Positions 7,677-14,919 of a DNA stretch of 39,062 bases are shown one piece after another. Under the pieces are notes generated by a model, which worked only from the letters and a program-made list of their open reading frames with translations, did not search any database and was not told the origin of the DNA. The position numbers were made by a program, and so were the translations under genes. Source of the stretch: Thiorhodococcus minor (GTDB taxonomy: Bacteria > Pseudomonadota > Gammaproteobacteria > Chromatiales > Chromatiaceae). The stretch is from the NCBI RefSeq assembly GCF_010820565.1, contig NZ_JAAIJQ010000053.1, forward strand, positions 1 to 39,062, written 5' to 3'. The number at the start of each line of letters is the position of its first letter. Within the stretch, counting starts at the first letter, position 1.

Positions 7677-8717
7677 ATGTTTGATCCGACACCCATCTGG
7701 TATGGCAAGCGCGCTGTCGCTCGGCTCCTGCTGCCGCTTTCCTGGCTCTATTGCGCCATGGCTCGTGTGCGCCGCTGGGCCTATCGGCGCGGTCTGCTGA
7801 GGTCCGAGCGCCTTGCCGTGCCGGTCATCGTCGTCGGCAACCTCACGGTGGGTGGAACGGGTAAGACGCCACTGAGCCTCTATTTGGCGGCCTTGCTGAG
7901 GAAGCACGGCTGGACGCCGGCGATCATCGCGCGCGGTTATGGCGGAAAGGCGCGCGTCTGGCCGCAGCGCGTCGGAGCGAACAGCGATCCTGACCAGGTC
8001 GGCGATGAGCCTGTGCTGCTGGCGAGGCGCTCGGGCTGCACCCTGGTGGTCGGGCCGGATCGGGTCGCCTCAGGTCGCTTGGCTATCGAGCAGAGTGGCT
8101 GCGATGTCCTGCTGAGCGACGACGGGCTGCAGCACTACGCGCTGAGCCGAGACTTGGAGATCGCGCTGGTCGACGGCCTGCGCGGCTTCGGAAACGGCTA
8201 CTGCCTCCCCGCGGGTCCGCTGCGCGAGCCTGTCGCAAGGCTTTCCGATGCGGACCTCGTGGTCTACAAGGGCGGCGATGGGCAAGGTCCGGCAATGCGA
8301 CTCCTGCCTGGCAGTCTCGTGAATCTTGCCGAGCCAGGCATCCGCAGGCCGCTTGAGGAGCTGCGCGGGTCGCGGGTCCTGGCCGTTGCGGGGATCGGCG
8401 ATCCGGAGCGCTTTTTTGCGCTGCTGGAGGGGCAGGGGCTGCAGATCGAGCGGCGACCCTTTCCGGATCATCACCGCTATAGCCGCCCCGACGTCGCGGC
8501 CTGGGGCGATCGCATCGTCGTCATGACCGAGAAGGACGCCGTCAAGTGCGCGGCCTTCGCCTCGCCGCATCATTGGTATTTGCCGGTGGAGGCGCATCTC
8601 GACGCTGCCTTCGAGGCGCAGTTCGTATCAAAGCTGACTGGGTTGAAAAGGCCTGGCTTGAAGAGGCCCGGCGTGAAGAGGCCCGGCGTGAAGAGGGTTG
8701 GGTTGAGAAATGGATAA
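7677..8717 (+). CDS. lpxK: Tetraacyldisaccharide 4'-kinase LpxK
   Basis: LpxK phosphorylates the 4' position of the tetraacyldisaccharide lipid A precursor at the inner membrane. The 346 residues show an N-terminal hydrophobic helix, the P-loop GNLTVGGTGKTP, and the conserved DDGLQH and TEKDAVK segments. The ATG at 7677 has GAGG upstream; a TTG at 7641 is less likely. The C-terminus carries an odd tail of about 23 residues made of GLKRP/GVKRP five-residue units, encoded by a 15-bp tandem repeat that is not part of the usual fold. The stop overlaps the kdsB start by 8 bp. Confidence 0.95.
   Translation: MFDPTPIWYGKRAVARLLLPLSWLYCAMARVRRWAYRRGLLRSERLAVPVIVVGNLTVGGTGKTPLSLYLAALLRKHGWTPAIIARGYGGKARVWPQRVGANSDPDQVGDEPVLLARRSGCTLVVGPDRVASGRLAIEQSGCDVLLSDDGLQHYALSRDLEIALVDGLRGFGNGYCLPAGPLREPVARLSDADLVVYKGGDGQGPAMRLLPGSLVNLAEPGIRRPLEELRGSRVLAVAGIGDPERFFALLEGQGLQIERRPFPDHHRYSRPDVAAWGDRIVVMTEKDAVKCAAFASPHHWYLPVEAHLDAAFEAQFVSKLTGLKRPGLKRPGVKRPGVKRVGLRNG
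8640..8713 (+). repeat. 15-bp tandem repeat spanning lpxK 3' end and kdsB start
   Basis: Four full 15-bp units (8640, 8655, 8670, 8685) plus a degenerate 14-bp unit at 8700. The third and fourth share GGCGTGAAGAGG. In the lpxK frame the units encode G(L/V)KRP. Each contains AAGAGG or AAAAGG, a Shine-Dalgarno-like core, and the last unit contains the kdsB ATG at 8710. Confidence 0.85.
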
Positions 8718-9477
8718 GGGGTTCAAGGTTCTGATTCCGGCGCGCTATGGCTCGACGCGTCTGCCGGGTAAGCCGCTGCTCGAGATCGCCGGCAAGCCGA
8801 TGATCCAGCACGTGGTCGAGCGCGCGCGCGCGAGCGATGCCGACGAGGTTGTGGTCGCGACCGACGATCGGCGCATCCTCGCTGCCTGCTCCGAGATCGG
8901 CGTGACCGCGCTGCTCACGGATTCCGCCCATCGCAGCGGAACGGATCGGGTCGCCGAGGCCATGGAGCGCTGCGGATGGGAGGATGACACCGTCATCGTA
9001 AACCTTCAGGGCGACGAGCCCTGCATGCCCTCGTCACTCATTCGTCAAGTCGCCACAGAGCTCGTTGTGGCGAAGGATGCTGGCATCGCGACACTCGCCC
9101 ATGCGATCACCGAAAGCGCCGCGCTCTTCGATCCGCATGTCGTCAAGGTCGTCCTGAATGCGGCTGGCCAGGCGCTCTATTTCTCGCGGGCACCGATTCC
9201 TTGGCATCGTGACGAGTTCTTGAGGGATCGCGCCCAGCTGCCCGATTCGGTGCGTTTCCTCAGGCACATCGGTCTCTATGCCTATCGGGTCTCCTTCCTG
9301 CGGCGCTATGTCGCGTTCGAGCCTTCTCCCTTGGAGATCGCCGAGTCCCTCGAGCAGCTGCGGGTGCTCTGGCATGGGGAGCCGATCCGCGTCGGCGTTG
9401 CCGAAGAAGAGCCTGGTCCTGGCGTCGACACGGCGGCGGACCTGGCGCGCGCGGCCGCCTATCTGGCCGGCAGCTGA
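8710..9477 (+). CDS. kdsB: 3-deoxy-manno-octulosonate cytidylyltransferase (CMP-KDO synthetase)
   Basis: KdsB activates KDO with CTP to CMP-KDO for transfer to lipid A. The 255 residues begin with the nucleotide-binding motif IPARYGSTRLPGKPL, followed by ATDD, SGTDRVAEA, NLQGDEP and HIGLYAYR, all family hallmarks. The start codon lies inside the last unit of the lpxK tandem repeat and overlaps lpxK by 8 bp. Length is normal (about 250). Confidence 0.95.
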   Translation: MDKGFKVLIPARYGSTRLPGKPLLEIAGKPMIQHVVERARASDADEVVVATDDRRILAACSEIGVTALLTDSAHRSGTDRVAEAMERCGWEDDTVIVNLQGDEPCMPSSLIRQVATELVVAKDAGIATLAHAITESAALFDPHVVKVVLNAAGQALYFSRAPIPWHRDEFLRDRAQLPDSVRFLRHIGLYAYRVSFLRRYVAFEPSPLEIAESLEQLRVLWHGEPIRVGVAEEEPGPGVDTAADLARAAAYLAGS

Positions 9478-9565
9478 GCGAGCGGGACTTGGTGGCAGGA
9501 GCGAGCTGCGTCGGCCTGTCCGAGTCCGAGCTTTTGAACGCAAAGATTGCTAGAGGAGATTGCCC

Positions 9566-9967
9566 ATGGCAGAAACCATTGAGGTCAGCTTTCCGGGAGG
9601 TCAGCGCGTCGACGCAGCGGTGCGTGAATTCAGCATCGCGACCGATCAGTCGAAAGAGGCCGGCGGGGATCAGTCGGCGCCTCAGCCCTATGATCTCTTT
9701 CTCAGCTCTATCGCGACCTGCGCGGGCATTTTCGCGCTGAAGTTCTGTCAGAGCAGAAAGCTGTCGACCGATGGACTCAGGCTCTGGATGGACTGGGAGC
9801 CGAGCAGGTCGGATCCGTCGGCGTCGCGCGTCTTGCTGCGGCTGCAGCTGCCGGAAGGGTTTCCAGAGAAATATCGGGCCGGCATCCTCAAGGCTATGGA
9901 CCTTTGCGCGGTCAAGCGGAGGATCCAACAGCCGCCGCAGTTCGAAAGCCGTATCGAGGGGGGCTGA
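9566..9967 (+). CDS. OsmC family protein
   Basis: OsmC/Ohr-superfamily protein of 133 residues. Both conserved Cys are present: one in SSIATCAGIFALKFC after the helix start and one in MDLCAVKR near the C-terminus. This is the redox pair used by OsmC/Ohr proteins to reduce peroxides. The start is ATG 9566 with AGAGGAG upstream. The sequence resembles the YhfA-type branch more than Ohr, so the substrate is unsure. It lies 88 bp after kdsB and may have its own promoter. Confidence 0.85.
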   Translation: MAETIEVSFPGGQRVDAAVREFSIATDQSKEAGGDQSAPQPYDLFLSSIATCAGIFALKFCQSRKLSTDGLRLWMDWEPSRSDPSASRVLLRLQLPEGFPEKYRAGILKAMDLCAVKRRIQQPPQFESRIEGG

Positions 9968-10018
9968 GGCTGGGGGCAGCGCGTGGACCGGCTTAGGGCC
10001 TGTTGCCGCCAGTGTCGC

Positions 10019-10042
10019 AAAAAAAACCCCGCGAGTGCGGGG
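10019..10042 (-). terminator. Intrinsic terminator on the minus strand
   Basis: Stem CCCCGC/GCGGGG with a 4-nt loop at 10027-10042. Read on the minus strand it is followed by a run of eight T. It therefore stops a minus-strand transcript coming from 10043 upward and not the OsmC-family gene, which points to an otherwise hidden gene or small RNA at about 10045-10230. Confidence 0.75.
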
Positions 10043-10073
10043 CGAATCACCACTGAGGAGGTCAGAGAACGGA

Positions 10074-10160
10074 TCAAAGCATCGGCATAACGCTGCGTTG
10101 CTTCTCTTGATGCAGCTTCCGGGCCAGCTTTTTATTGACGCGAGGCGTTCTTGAAATCAA
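10074..10160 (-). CDS. Possible 28-residue basic microprotein
   Basis: On the minus strand a GGAG at 10168-10171 sits 7 nt before a TTG at 10160 that opens a 28-codon frame, rich in Lys/Arg (NKKLARKLHQEKQR) and ending PML. An intrinsic terminator begins about 30 bp after its stop. I do not recognise the family. The transcript could instead be a small RNA, and a shorter 13-codon ATG frame lies just upstream (ATG near 10200). The frame is supported only by the ribosome-binding site, composition and terminator. Confidence 0.3.
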   Translation of the reverse strand: MISRTPRVNKKLARKLHQEKQRSVMPML

Positions 10161-10253
10161 AGGGTTACTCCGAAATGGTGAGTGGCATCCTCTGTCATCT
10201 TTGCTCCATGACGCACAGTTCGGGTCCCGGCGTTGGTAGAATGCACTAATCTG

Positions 10254-10688
10254 GTGCGCGGAGTGCTCGGGGCTGGCATCCTCTGTCTCGCTTGCGCGAC
10301 GCTTTTTCGAACGCCTCCAGCGCTCGCTCAGACGACCTCGAGCTTCGCCGACCGCCCGCAGCCAGAAGTGACCGGCGGGTCTTGGCTGCAACTGGACGGG
10401 CACGACACCTCAGGACGCGCCTCGGCGCCGCGCGCGCAGGGGGCTGGGCCTGATAGCGCAACGCGGCTTCGCGATCAGGCCCGTGAGGCGAGTCTTGCGC
10501 GGGAGCAACGACTGGAGCGGCAGGACTTGCGCCGGGAGCGGCGCTTGCAGCAATCGACGCCCTTGGAGGTCGATCGTCCAGGGACGAGCACCGCGCGCTT
10601 TCGTGCGCGGCTGAGGTCGCTGTCGCCGGGTCAGGACAGGGCGCGCGAGTCGCAGCAGCTGAGGCGCGAGCTTCGCTCTACGCGCTGA
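10254..10688 (+). CDS. Hypothetical secreted protein, Arg/Gln-rich
   Basis: A 144-residue frame opening with a signal peptide: VRGVLGAGILCLACATLF then PPALAQ, with likely cleavage after ALA or AQ. The mature part is low-complexity and rich in Arg, Gln, Glu and Ser with repeated LRxxxRxxxLxREQRLER-like helical stretches, so it is probably periplasmic and extended or coiled-coil. There is no in-frame ATG; GTG 10254 or TTG 10233 would start it, neither with a good ribosome-binding site. No family recognised. Confidence 0.5.
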   Translation: MRGVLGAGILCLACATLFRTPPALAQTTSSFADRPQPEVTGGSWLQLDGHDTSGRASAPRAQGAGPDSATRLRDQAREASLAREQRLERQDLRRERRLQQSTPLEVDRPGTSTARFRARLRSLSPGQDRARESQQLRRELRSTR

Positions 10689-10776
10689 CGTCGCTTGTGC
10701 CCGTTTGTGTGCGGCGGCCTTGATCATCAGTTGGGTTCTTAGGGAGGACGAGCGAGAGAGACTGTGAAGAAATTCT

Positions 10777-10864
10777 GCGTAGGTTGGGCTGAGGTACGAA
10801 GCCCACCATGGCGGCTAGCCTAACGCTCTGATTGTTGGGCCTCCTGCGTCGGCCCAACCTACGC
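10777..10864. repeat. Palindromic dispersed element (GTAGGTTGGGC type)
   Basis: Perfect 13-bp terminal inverted repeats GCGTAGGTTGGGC (10777-10789) and its complement (10852-10864) enclose 62 bp. This is the widespread class of small palindromic intergenic repeats in proteobacteria. It has no coding capacity and sits in the gap 10689-11120, which otherwise holds only the next repeat. Confidence 0.7.
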
Positions 10865-10907
10865 CAATCTGCGATCTTCGCGGTGCGCTTGGATGACGCT
10901 CACAGTC

Positions 10908-10965
10908 TCAAGAGCGAAGTCCACCGAATCCCGCGCCGGCGTTGGTGGACTGCGCTGCACTTGTC
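10908..10965. repeat. Dispersed GTCCACC/GGTGGAC palindrome, copy 1
   Basis: Arms GTCCACC (10919-10925) and GGTGGAC (10944-10950) around a GC-rich loop, flanked by AGAGCGAA on one side and TGCGCTGC on the other. Related copies occur at 30284-30327 and 37350-37392. Confidence 0.6.
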
Positions 10966-11120
10966 CGCACTACTGCGGGACGCCGGGCCAATCGATGATC
11001 GACACCTGTGCGACCTCATCCCCAGCACAAGGTGTGATCTGGGTCGGGCTGGGCTGCGACGAGGGCCGGTGAGCTGTCTTCCGTTGGATCTTCCCTATTT
11101 CGAGAGACGTTTTTGCGCCT

Positions 11121-11609
11121 ATGAGCACATCCGCAAGAGTTAAAGTCCTATTCGTTTGCATGGGCAATATCTGCCGATCGCCCACCGCGCACGGTGTCTT
11201 TAGGCAGATGGTCATTAAGGCCGGCTTGCTGCATCTGATCGAGATCGATTCCGCGGGCACCCACGCCTATCACGTCGGCGAGCCGCCGGATCGGCGTGCG
11301 CGGGAGACTGCCGCCGAGCGGGGTATCGACATCGCGGACCTGCGCGCTCGTCGGGCGCGGGTCGAGGACTTCCATCACTACGACTATGTCCTCGCGATGG
11401 ACGAGGACAATTACGCCTGTCTGGCCGACATCTGCCCGTCAGGGCTGGAGCACAAGCTGAGTCTCTTCATGGAGTTCGCCCCAGACTTAGAGATCCGTGA
11501 GGTGCCGGATCCCTATTATGGCGGGCAGCGTGGATTCGACCGGGTGTTCGATATGGTCGAGTCCGCCTCGCGCGGGCTCTTGGAGGACTTGAGCAGCCGG
11601 TATCTCTGA
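11121..11609 (+). CDS. Low-molecular-weight protein-tyrosine phosphatase
   Basis: LMW-PTP fold, 162 residues. The active-site loop CMGNICRS has Cys13 and Arg19 (C-x5-R-S), and the general acid Asp130 sits in DPYYGG. Cytoplasmic; partners in bacteria are usually tyrosine kinases of exopolysaccharide export or metabolic enzymes. None is in the window, but glycosyltransferase and deacetylase-like genes lie on the opposite strand next door. Its last 94 bp overlap the 3' end of the convergent DUF2334 gene. Confidence 0.92.
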   Translation: MSTSARVKVLFVCMGNICRSPTAHGVFRQMVIKAGLLHLIEIDSAGTHAYHVGEPPDRRARETAAERGIDIADLRARRARVEDFHHYDYVLAMDEDNYACLADICPSGLEHKLSLFMEFAPDLEIREVPDPYYGGQRGFDRVFDMVESASRGLLEDLSSRYL

Positions 11610-12328
11610 GAGCCCGGCTGGTCGTCGATGGCGGAATAGTCCGCGTGCAGCCGGAAGCGTTTGAGGTCGCTGCGCAGGTCATCGGCGAGACGCAGATCCA
11701 GGTCGTGCGGATGGATGCCGATGCGCAGCCAGCCGCTGCTGCGGGAGCGACGCCGATTGAGCTGATTCCAGAGTCGAATGACGGGCGCACGCCAGGCGCT
11801 GTCGGCCTCGTATCCCAGCATGGGGATGGGGTGCAGGCGCCCGGTCTGCCCGGACAGGATCCCGGAGAAGATCTCATATTGCAGATAGGGAAGGATGGCG
11901 AGTGCGTTGCGCGCCACCCGCCCCATGGCCCATGCCGGCGGGACGTAGAGCGTCGGCGGCTTGAGGCCGTGCTGACGGAACCAGCCGTGCGTTCGATGCA
12001 TTAGCGCGACGATGCCGTTGGCGTCCAGCGCCAGATGCTCGGCGACGTTGCGCGAGATGAGGTGCGCGTGCACGCGGTGCCTGAGTCCGCCATAGCGCTC
12101 GACGCGATGGAGCCAGCCGTGCCCCGCCAGCTCATAGCCCCGCGACTCGAAGCCTTTGAGCACCTCGATGGCTTCGCGCGACCAAGCGCGCCCAGGCACC
12201 ACCAAGAGGGTGACGGCGCTGACCCCCTCGGATTCGAGCAGCGCCAAGATGCGCTCGACTTGCGGCAGCGTCTCGGGCATGACGTCATGCACCGAGACCA
12301 AGGTGCGGACCTGCTCAGCTTGCGACAT
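11516..12328 (-). CDS. DUF2334 polysaccharide deacetylase-like protein
   Basis: 270 residues starting MSQAEQVRTLVSVHDVMPET. The SVHDV motif near the N-terminus, ELAGHGWLHR in the middle and IGIHPHDL near the C-terminus are the three metal/catalytic motifs of the DUF2334 branch of the NodB-like deacetylase superfamily. It likely acts on a polysaccharide or glycolipid. The start overlaps the upstream glycosyltransferase by 14 bp; GTG 12349 is an alternative. The last 30 residues are low in conservation and are encoded antisense to the phosphatase gene. Confidence 0.82.
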   Translation of the reverse strand: MSQAEQVRTLVSVHDVMPETLPQVERILALLESEGVSAVTLLVVPGRAWSREAIEVLKGFESRGYELAGHGWLHRVERYGGLRHRVHAHLISRNVAEHLALDANGIVALMHRTHGWFRQHGLKPPTLYVPPAWAMGRVARNALAILPYLQYEIFSGILSGQTGRLHPIPMLGYEADSAWRAPVIRLWNQLNRRRSRSSGWLRIGIHPHDLDLRLADDLRSDLKRFRLHADYSAIDDQPGSQRYRLLKSSKSPREADSTISNTRSNPRCPP

Positions 12329-13481
12329 CGATCGAGCGCCCGAAGTCACCGCGCAAGACGGCGATCCAATGGTCGAGATTGCGTTGGTTGAGCTCTATGG
12401 CCGCGTCGCGCGCGATCTGCGCCTTGCGCTCGCGCATCGCTGGGTCCAGGTCGCGGAGTCGAGTCAGGGCGTCGGCGAGATGCTCGTCGTCACGGATGGG
12501 GAAGATGCCGCGGCTGAGCGTCTCCCAGCTCATGATGCCGCATGCCGAGGAGACCACCACCGGACGCGCCCGAGCCATGGCCTCCAAGGCGATGGTTCCG
12601 AAGGATTCGACGCGCGAGGGCAGCACCAGCGCGTCGACGCTGTCGACCAGTCCCAGGATGCGGGAGCGTCTGACCCAGCCGATGAGCTTGAGATTCGTAA
12701 GGCCCTCGCACTGCTGCTCGAGCCAGGCCTTGAGCGGGCCGTCGCCGGCAATGAGAAACTCCATGTCCGGTAGGCGTCGGGCGGCCTCGACGATCACCTC
12801 CAGATTCTTCTCCGGGGCGAGACGGCCGGCGAAGAGGATGCGCTTGACCTCGGTGCCGGCACCGACGGCGGGAAGGTCCAGGAATCGCTTGGGAATGGGG
12901 GTGGCCATGAGGTCGACGCGCCGCGCCCCGATCTCCCGTGCCACGTCGATCATCTGCTGCGAATTGGCGAGCACGAGCTGGCTGCGCTTGAACAGCAGGC
13001 GATGGCAGGCGCGTAGGTAGGTGTTGGCGATCCGGGCACGTATTCCCCAGTCTTGGAAGAGATCCGTGAGCGCCTCGAAGTGGGTGTGAAAGCCGACGAC
13101 CAGATTCACGCCGCGGCGTCCCGCGAGATACATGCCCAGCATGCCATAGGGGCCAGGCGTGGAGACGACCACCACGTTGGGCGAGAGTCGGTCGAGACGC
13201 TTGCTGATCAAGGACCAGGATGGAACCAAGACCTTCTGGGTCGGATCGCCCGGCAGCGGCAGCGGAATGCCGCCGTGCCAGCGTCCGCCGCGGTGGCGGG
13301 GTGCGATCAGCTCGACGCGGGCGCCCTTGGCCTTGAGGTGATCCGCGAGGTCGCGATAGTAGGCGCCGACGCCATTGCGCTCGGGCGCGGCGTCCGAGAC
13401 GATCGCCACCCGCAGGTCTTGGGCGCAGCTCGAGGCGAGGCCCGTGGCGCGGGTGTCGGTGCCGGATGAGAGATTCAGCAT
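12315..13481 (-). CDS. GT4-family glycosyltransferase
   Basis: 388 residues with GT-B architecture. The N-terminal domain opens RVAIVSDAAPERNGVGAYYRDLA, the typical GT4 acceptor-side glycine loop. The C-terminal nucleotide-sugar domain has FAGRLAPEKNLEVIVEAA and the E-x7-E motif in ESFGTIALEAMA. It resembles the mannosyltransferases that make glycolipids (MgtA/GtfA-like), so a glycolipid product is plausible. It overlaps the DUF2334 gene, suggesting the two act on the same glycan. Confidence 0.88.
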   Translation of the reverse strand: MLNLSSGTDTRATGLASSCAQDLRVAIVSDAAPERNGVGAYYRDLADHLKAKGARVELIAPRHRGGRWHGGIPLPLPGDPTQKVLVPSWSLISKRLDRLSPNVVVVSTPGPYGMLGMYLAGRRGVNLVVGFHTHFEALTDLFQDWGIRARIANTYLRACHRLLFKRSQLVLANSQQMIDVAREIGARRVDLMATPIPKRFLDLPAVGAGTEVKRILFAGRLAPEKNLEVIVEAARRLPDMEFLIAGDGPLKAWLEQQCEGLTNLKLIGWVRRSRILGLVDSVDALVLPSRVESFGTIALEAMARARPVVVSSACGIMSWETLSRGIFPIRDDEHLADALTRLRDLDPAMRERKAQIARDAAIELNQRNLDHWIAVLRGDFGRSIDVAS

Positions 13482-13616
13482 GGCTGCGCTGGCTCCGTTG
13501 TCGACTAGCCTGGTGCTTCGGGTCGCTCGGCGCTCGAGGGTCGCCGCGAGGCCGCTGAGACGCAGCGGCGTGATAAGAGGCTGCCCGGCTCGCGTCGGCT
13601 CCCTGAGGCCCGAGGC

Positions 13617-14825
13617 TCAGCTCGCGAGCGCCTCAGGCTGCCTTCGTTTCGGTGTCTCCTCGACGGCGATGGCGCGCGCGGAGAGCTTGGCGTAAAGGTC
13701 TCCCAGCCTGCGCTCGACCTCTTCGCGGCTCAGCCCGTACTGCTCGAGCGAGTAGCTGTGGCTGCTGCTGTAACCGCGGCTCTCTGCTTCCCGGAGCGCC
13801 AGCCGCGCCTTGAATTGGGCGGTCGAATCCAGCCCGAGCTGCCCGTAGATCTGCTCGATCGTGCTGGCGAGATCGCTCTTGAGGGCGCTCATAGTAACGC
13901 AAACGCAGCGGTTTTCGGATGCCGCGCCGAAGGCTTGGCCGAGATTCCGGTAGTAGAAGGCGAGCTGCTCGGTGAGCCGCGCTCTCAGGTCCGGCGCTTG
14001 CGAGAGGGCATCGAAGAAGTCGATGCCCGATTCGATCGAGCTGAGCTGTGAGGGGATGGTATTGGCCGGCTCGCGCAGACAGATCACGAAGCGCGCATCC
14101 TGGAAGCGCTCTGCGAGCGCCTGCGCGAGGGGGGCGAAGGCGGCGTTCTTGGACAACAAGCGCTTGTCGGGTCCATGGACATAGAGGTGGCGCTGCAGGG
14201 CGCGGTAGTAGAAATCCATGATCCGCCGACGCTCCGCCTCGGGCATGTCCCGGTCGAAAGTTCCCATGCGCCAGACGAAGTCCGAGTGCGCGAAAGGGAG
14301 GACGAGGATGAAGCAGGCGAGCACGGGCATGAGCGCGAAGTAGTCTTCCTCGGCGTCCCAGAGGCTCATGCTGTGGACATCCGCCATGCCGCCGAGCAGT
14401 TTGCCTTCCGCCCAACGCAGCAGTCTTGAGAGGGGGGCTCCGACCTTGGCGTCGAGCCGTCCGACAGCGAGCCAGAAGCGCCGCGCCGTCACCGACAAGG
14501 CAAAGAAGCACTCCCAGGTGGAAAAGGTCGTGTACTGCTCGTCTGCCGCCAGGACGCGATGCAGATGTGTCGTGCCGCTGCGAGGGACGCCGAGCACGAA
14601 GATGGGCTCACGGACATCGACGCGTCGGTAGGCGGGGAAGAGGATCTCGTCGAGCAGAAAGCCGACCCAGTGAATGAGCTGGACGAGGGCGAACACTGGG
14701 ATGAAGGCCAGCATGACCGCCAGGCGCTTCGGGCTCGCCCGCCCCGCGCCCCTGCGCGGGAAGAGAAGCCGGACCGCCAGGGCGAGGATGCGGGCCTGGG
14801 TGGCGAAGAAGAGCCGGAGCATCAT
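13617..14825 (-). CDS. Sulfotransferase family protein
   Basis: About 402 residues. A hydrophobic N-terminal segment (LAVMLAFIPVFALVQLIHWVGFLL) suggests a membrane anchor. It is followed by the PAPS 5'-phosphosulfate loop FVLGVPRSGTTHLHRVLA and, later, the 3'-phosphate-binding stretch VICLREPANTIPSQLSS. This matches the Sulfotransfer_3 family. It probably sulfates a lipid or glycan. ATG 14825/14822 is chosen because it begins at the hydrophobic helix; the frame is open to 14996 and has an ATG at 14900. It follows rne in the same direction. Confidence 0.85.
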   Translation of the reverse strand: MMLRLFFATQARILALAVRLLFPRRGAGRASPKRLAVMLAFIPVFALVQLIHWVGFLLDEILFPAYRRVDVREPIFVLGVPRSGTTHLHRVLAADEQYTTFSTWECFFALSVTARRFWLAVGRLDAKVGAPLSRLLRWAEGKLLGGMADVHSMSLWDAEEDYFALMPVLACFILVLPFAHSDFVWRMGTFDRDMPEAERRRIMDFYYRALQRHLYVHGPDKRLLSKNAAFAPLAQALAERFQDARFVICLREPANTIPSQLSSIESGIDFFDALSQAPDLRARLTEQLAFYYRNLGQAFGAASENRCVCVTMSALKSDLASTIEQIYGQLGLDSTAQFKARLALREAESRGYSSSHSYSLEQYGLSREEVERRLGDLYAKLSARAIAVEETPKRRQPEALAS

Positions 14826-14879
14826 TGGGGGGAGAAATTGGGGAGATTCGAGACGGAGGCGCGCGCGATTCCGGGGCGA

Positions 14880-14898
14880 GGGGCCCTGTGAGGGCCCC
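14880..14898 (-). terminator. Strong GC hairpin after rne
   Basis: A perfect 7-bp stem GGGGCCC/GGGCCCC with a 5-nt loop lies 21 bp after the rne stop, between rne and the sulfotransferase gene. There is no T-run, so it may only attenuate or protect the rne mRNA 3' end. Confidence 0.45.
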
Positions 14899-14919
14899 AT
14901 GCGGGTGCCGCTGATCGGC

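Noticed and set aside
6148-7692. Open minus-strand frame of 514 codons opposite msbA
   Set aside because: Antisense shadow of msbA with low-complexity sequence.
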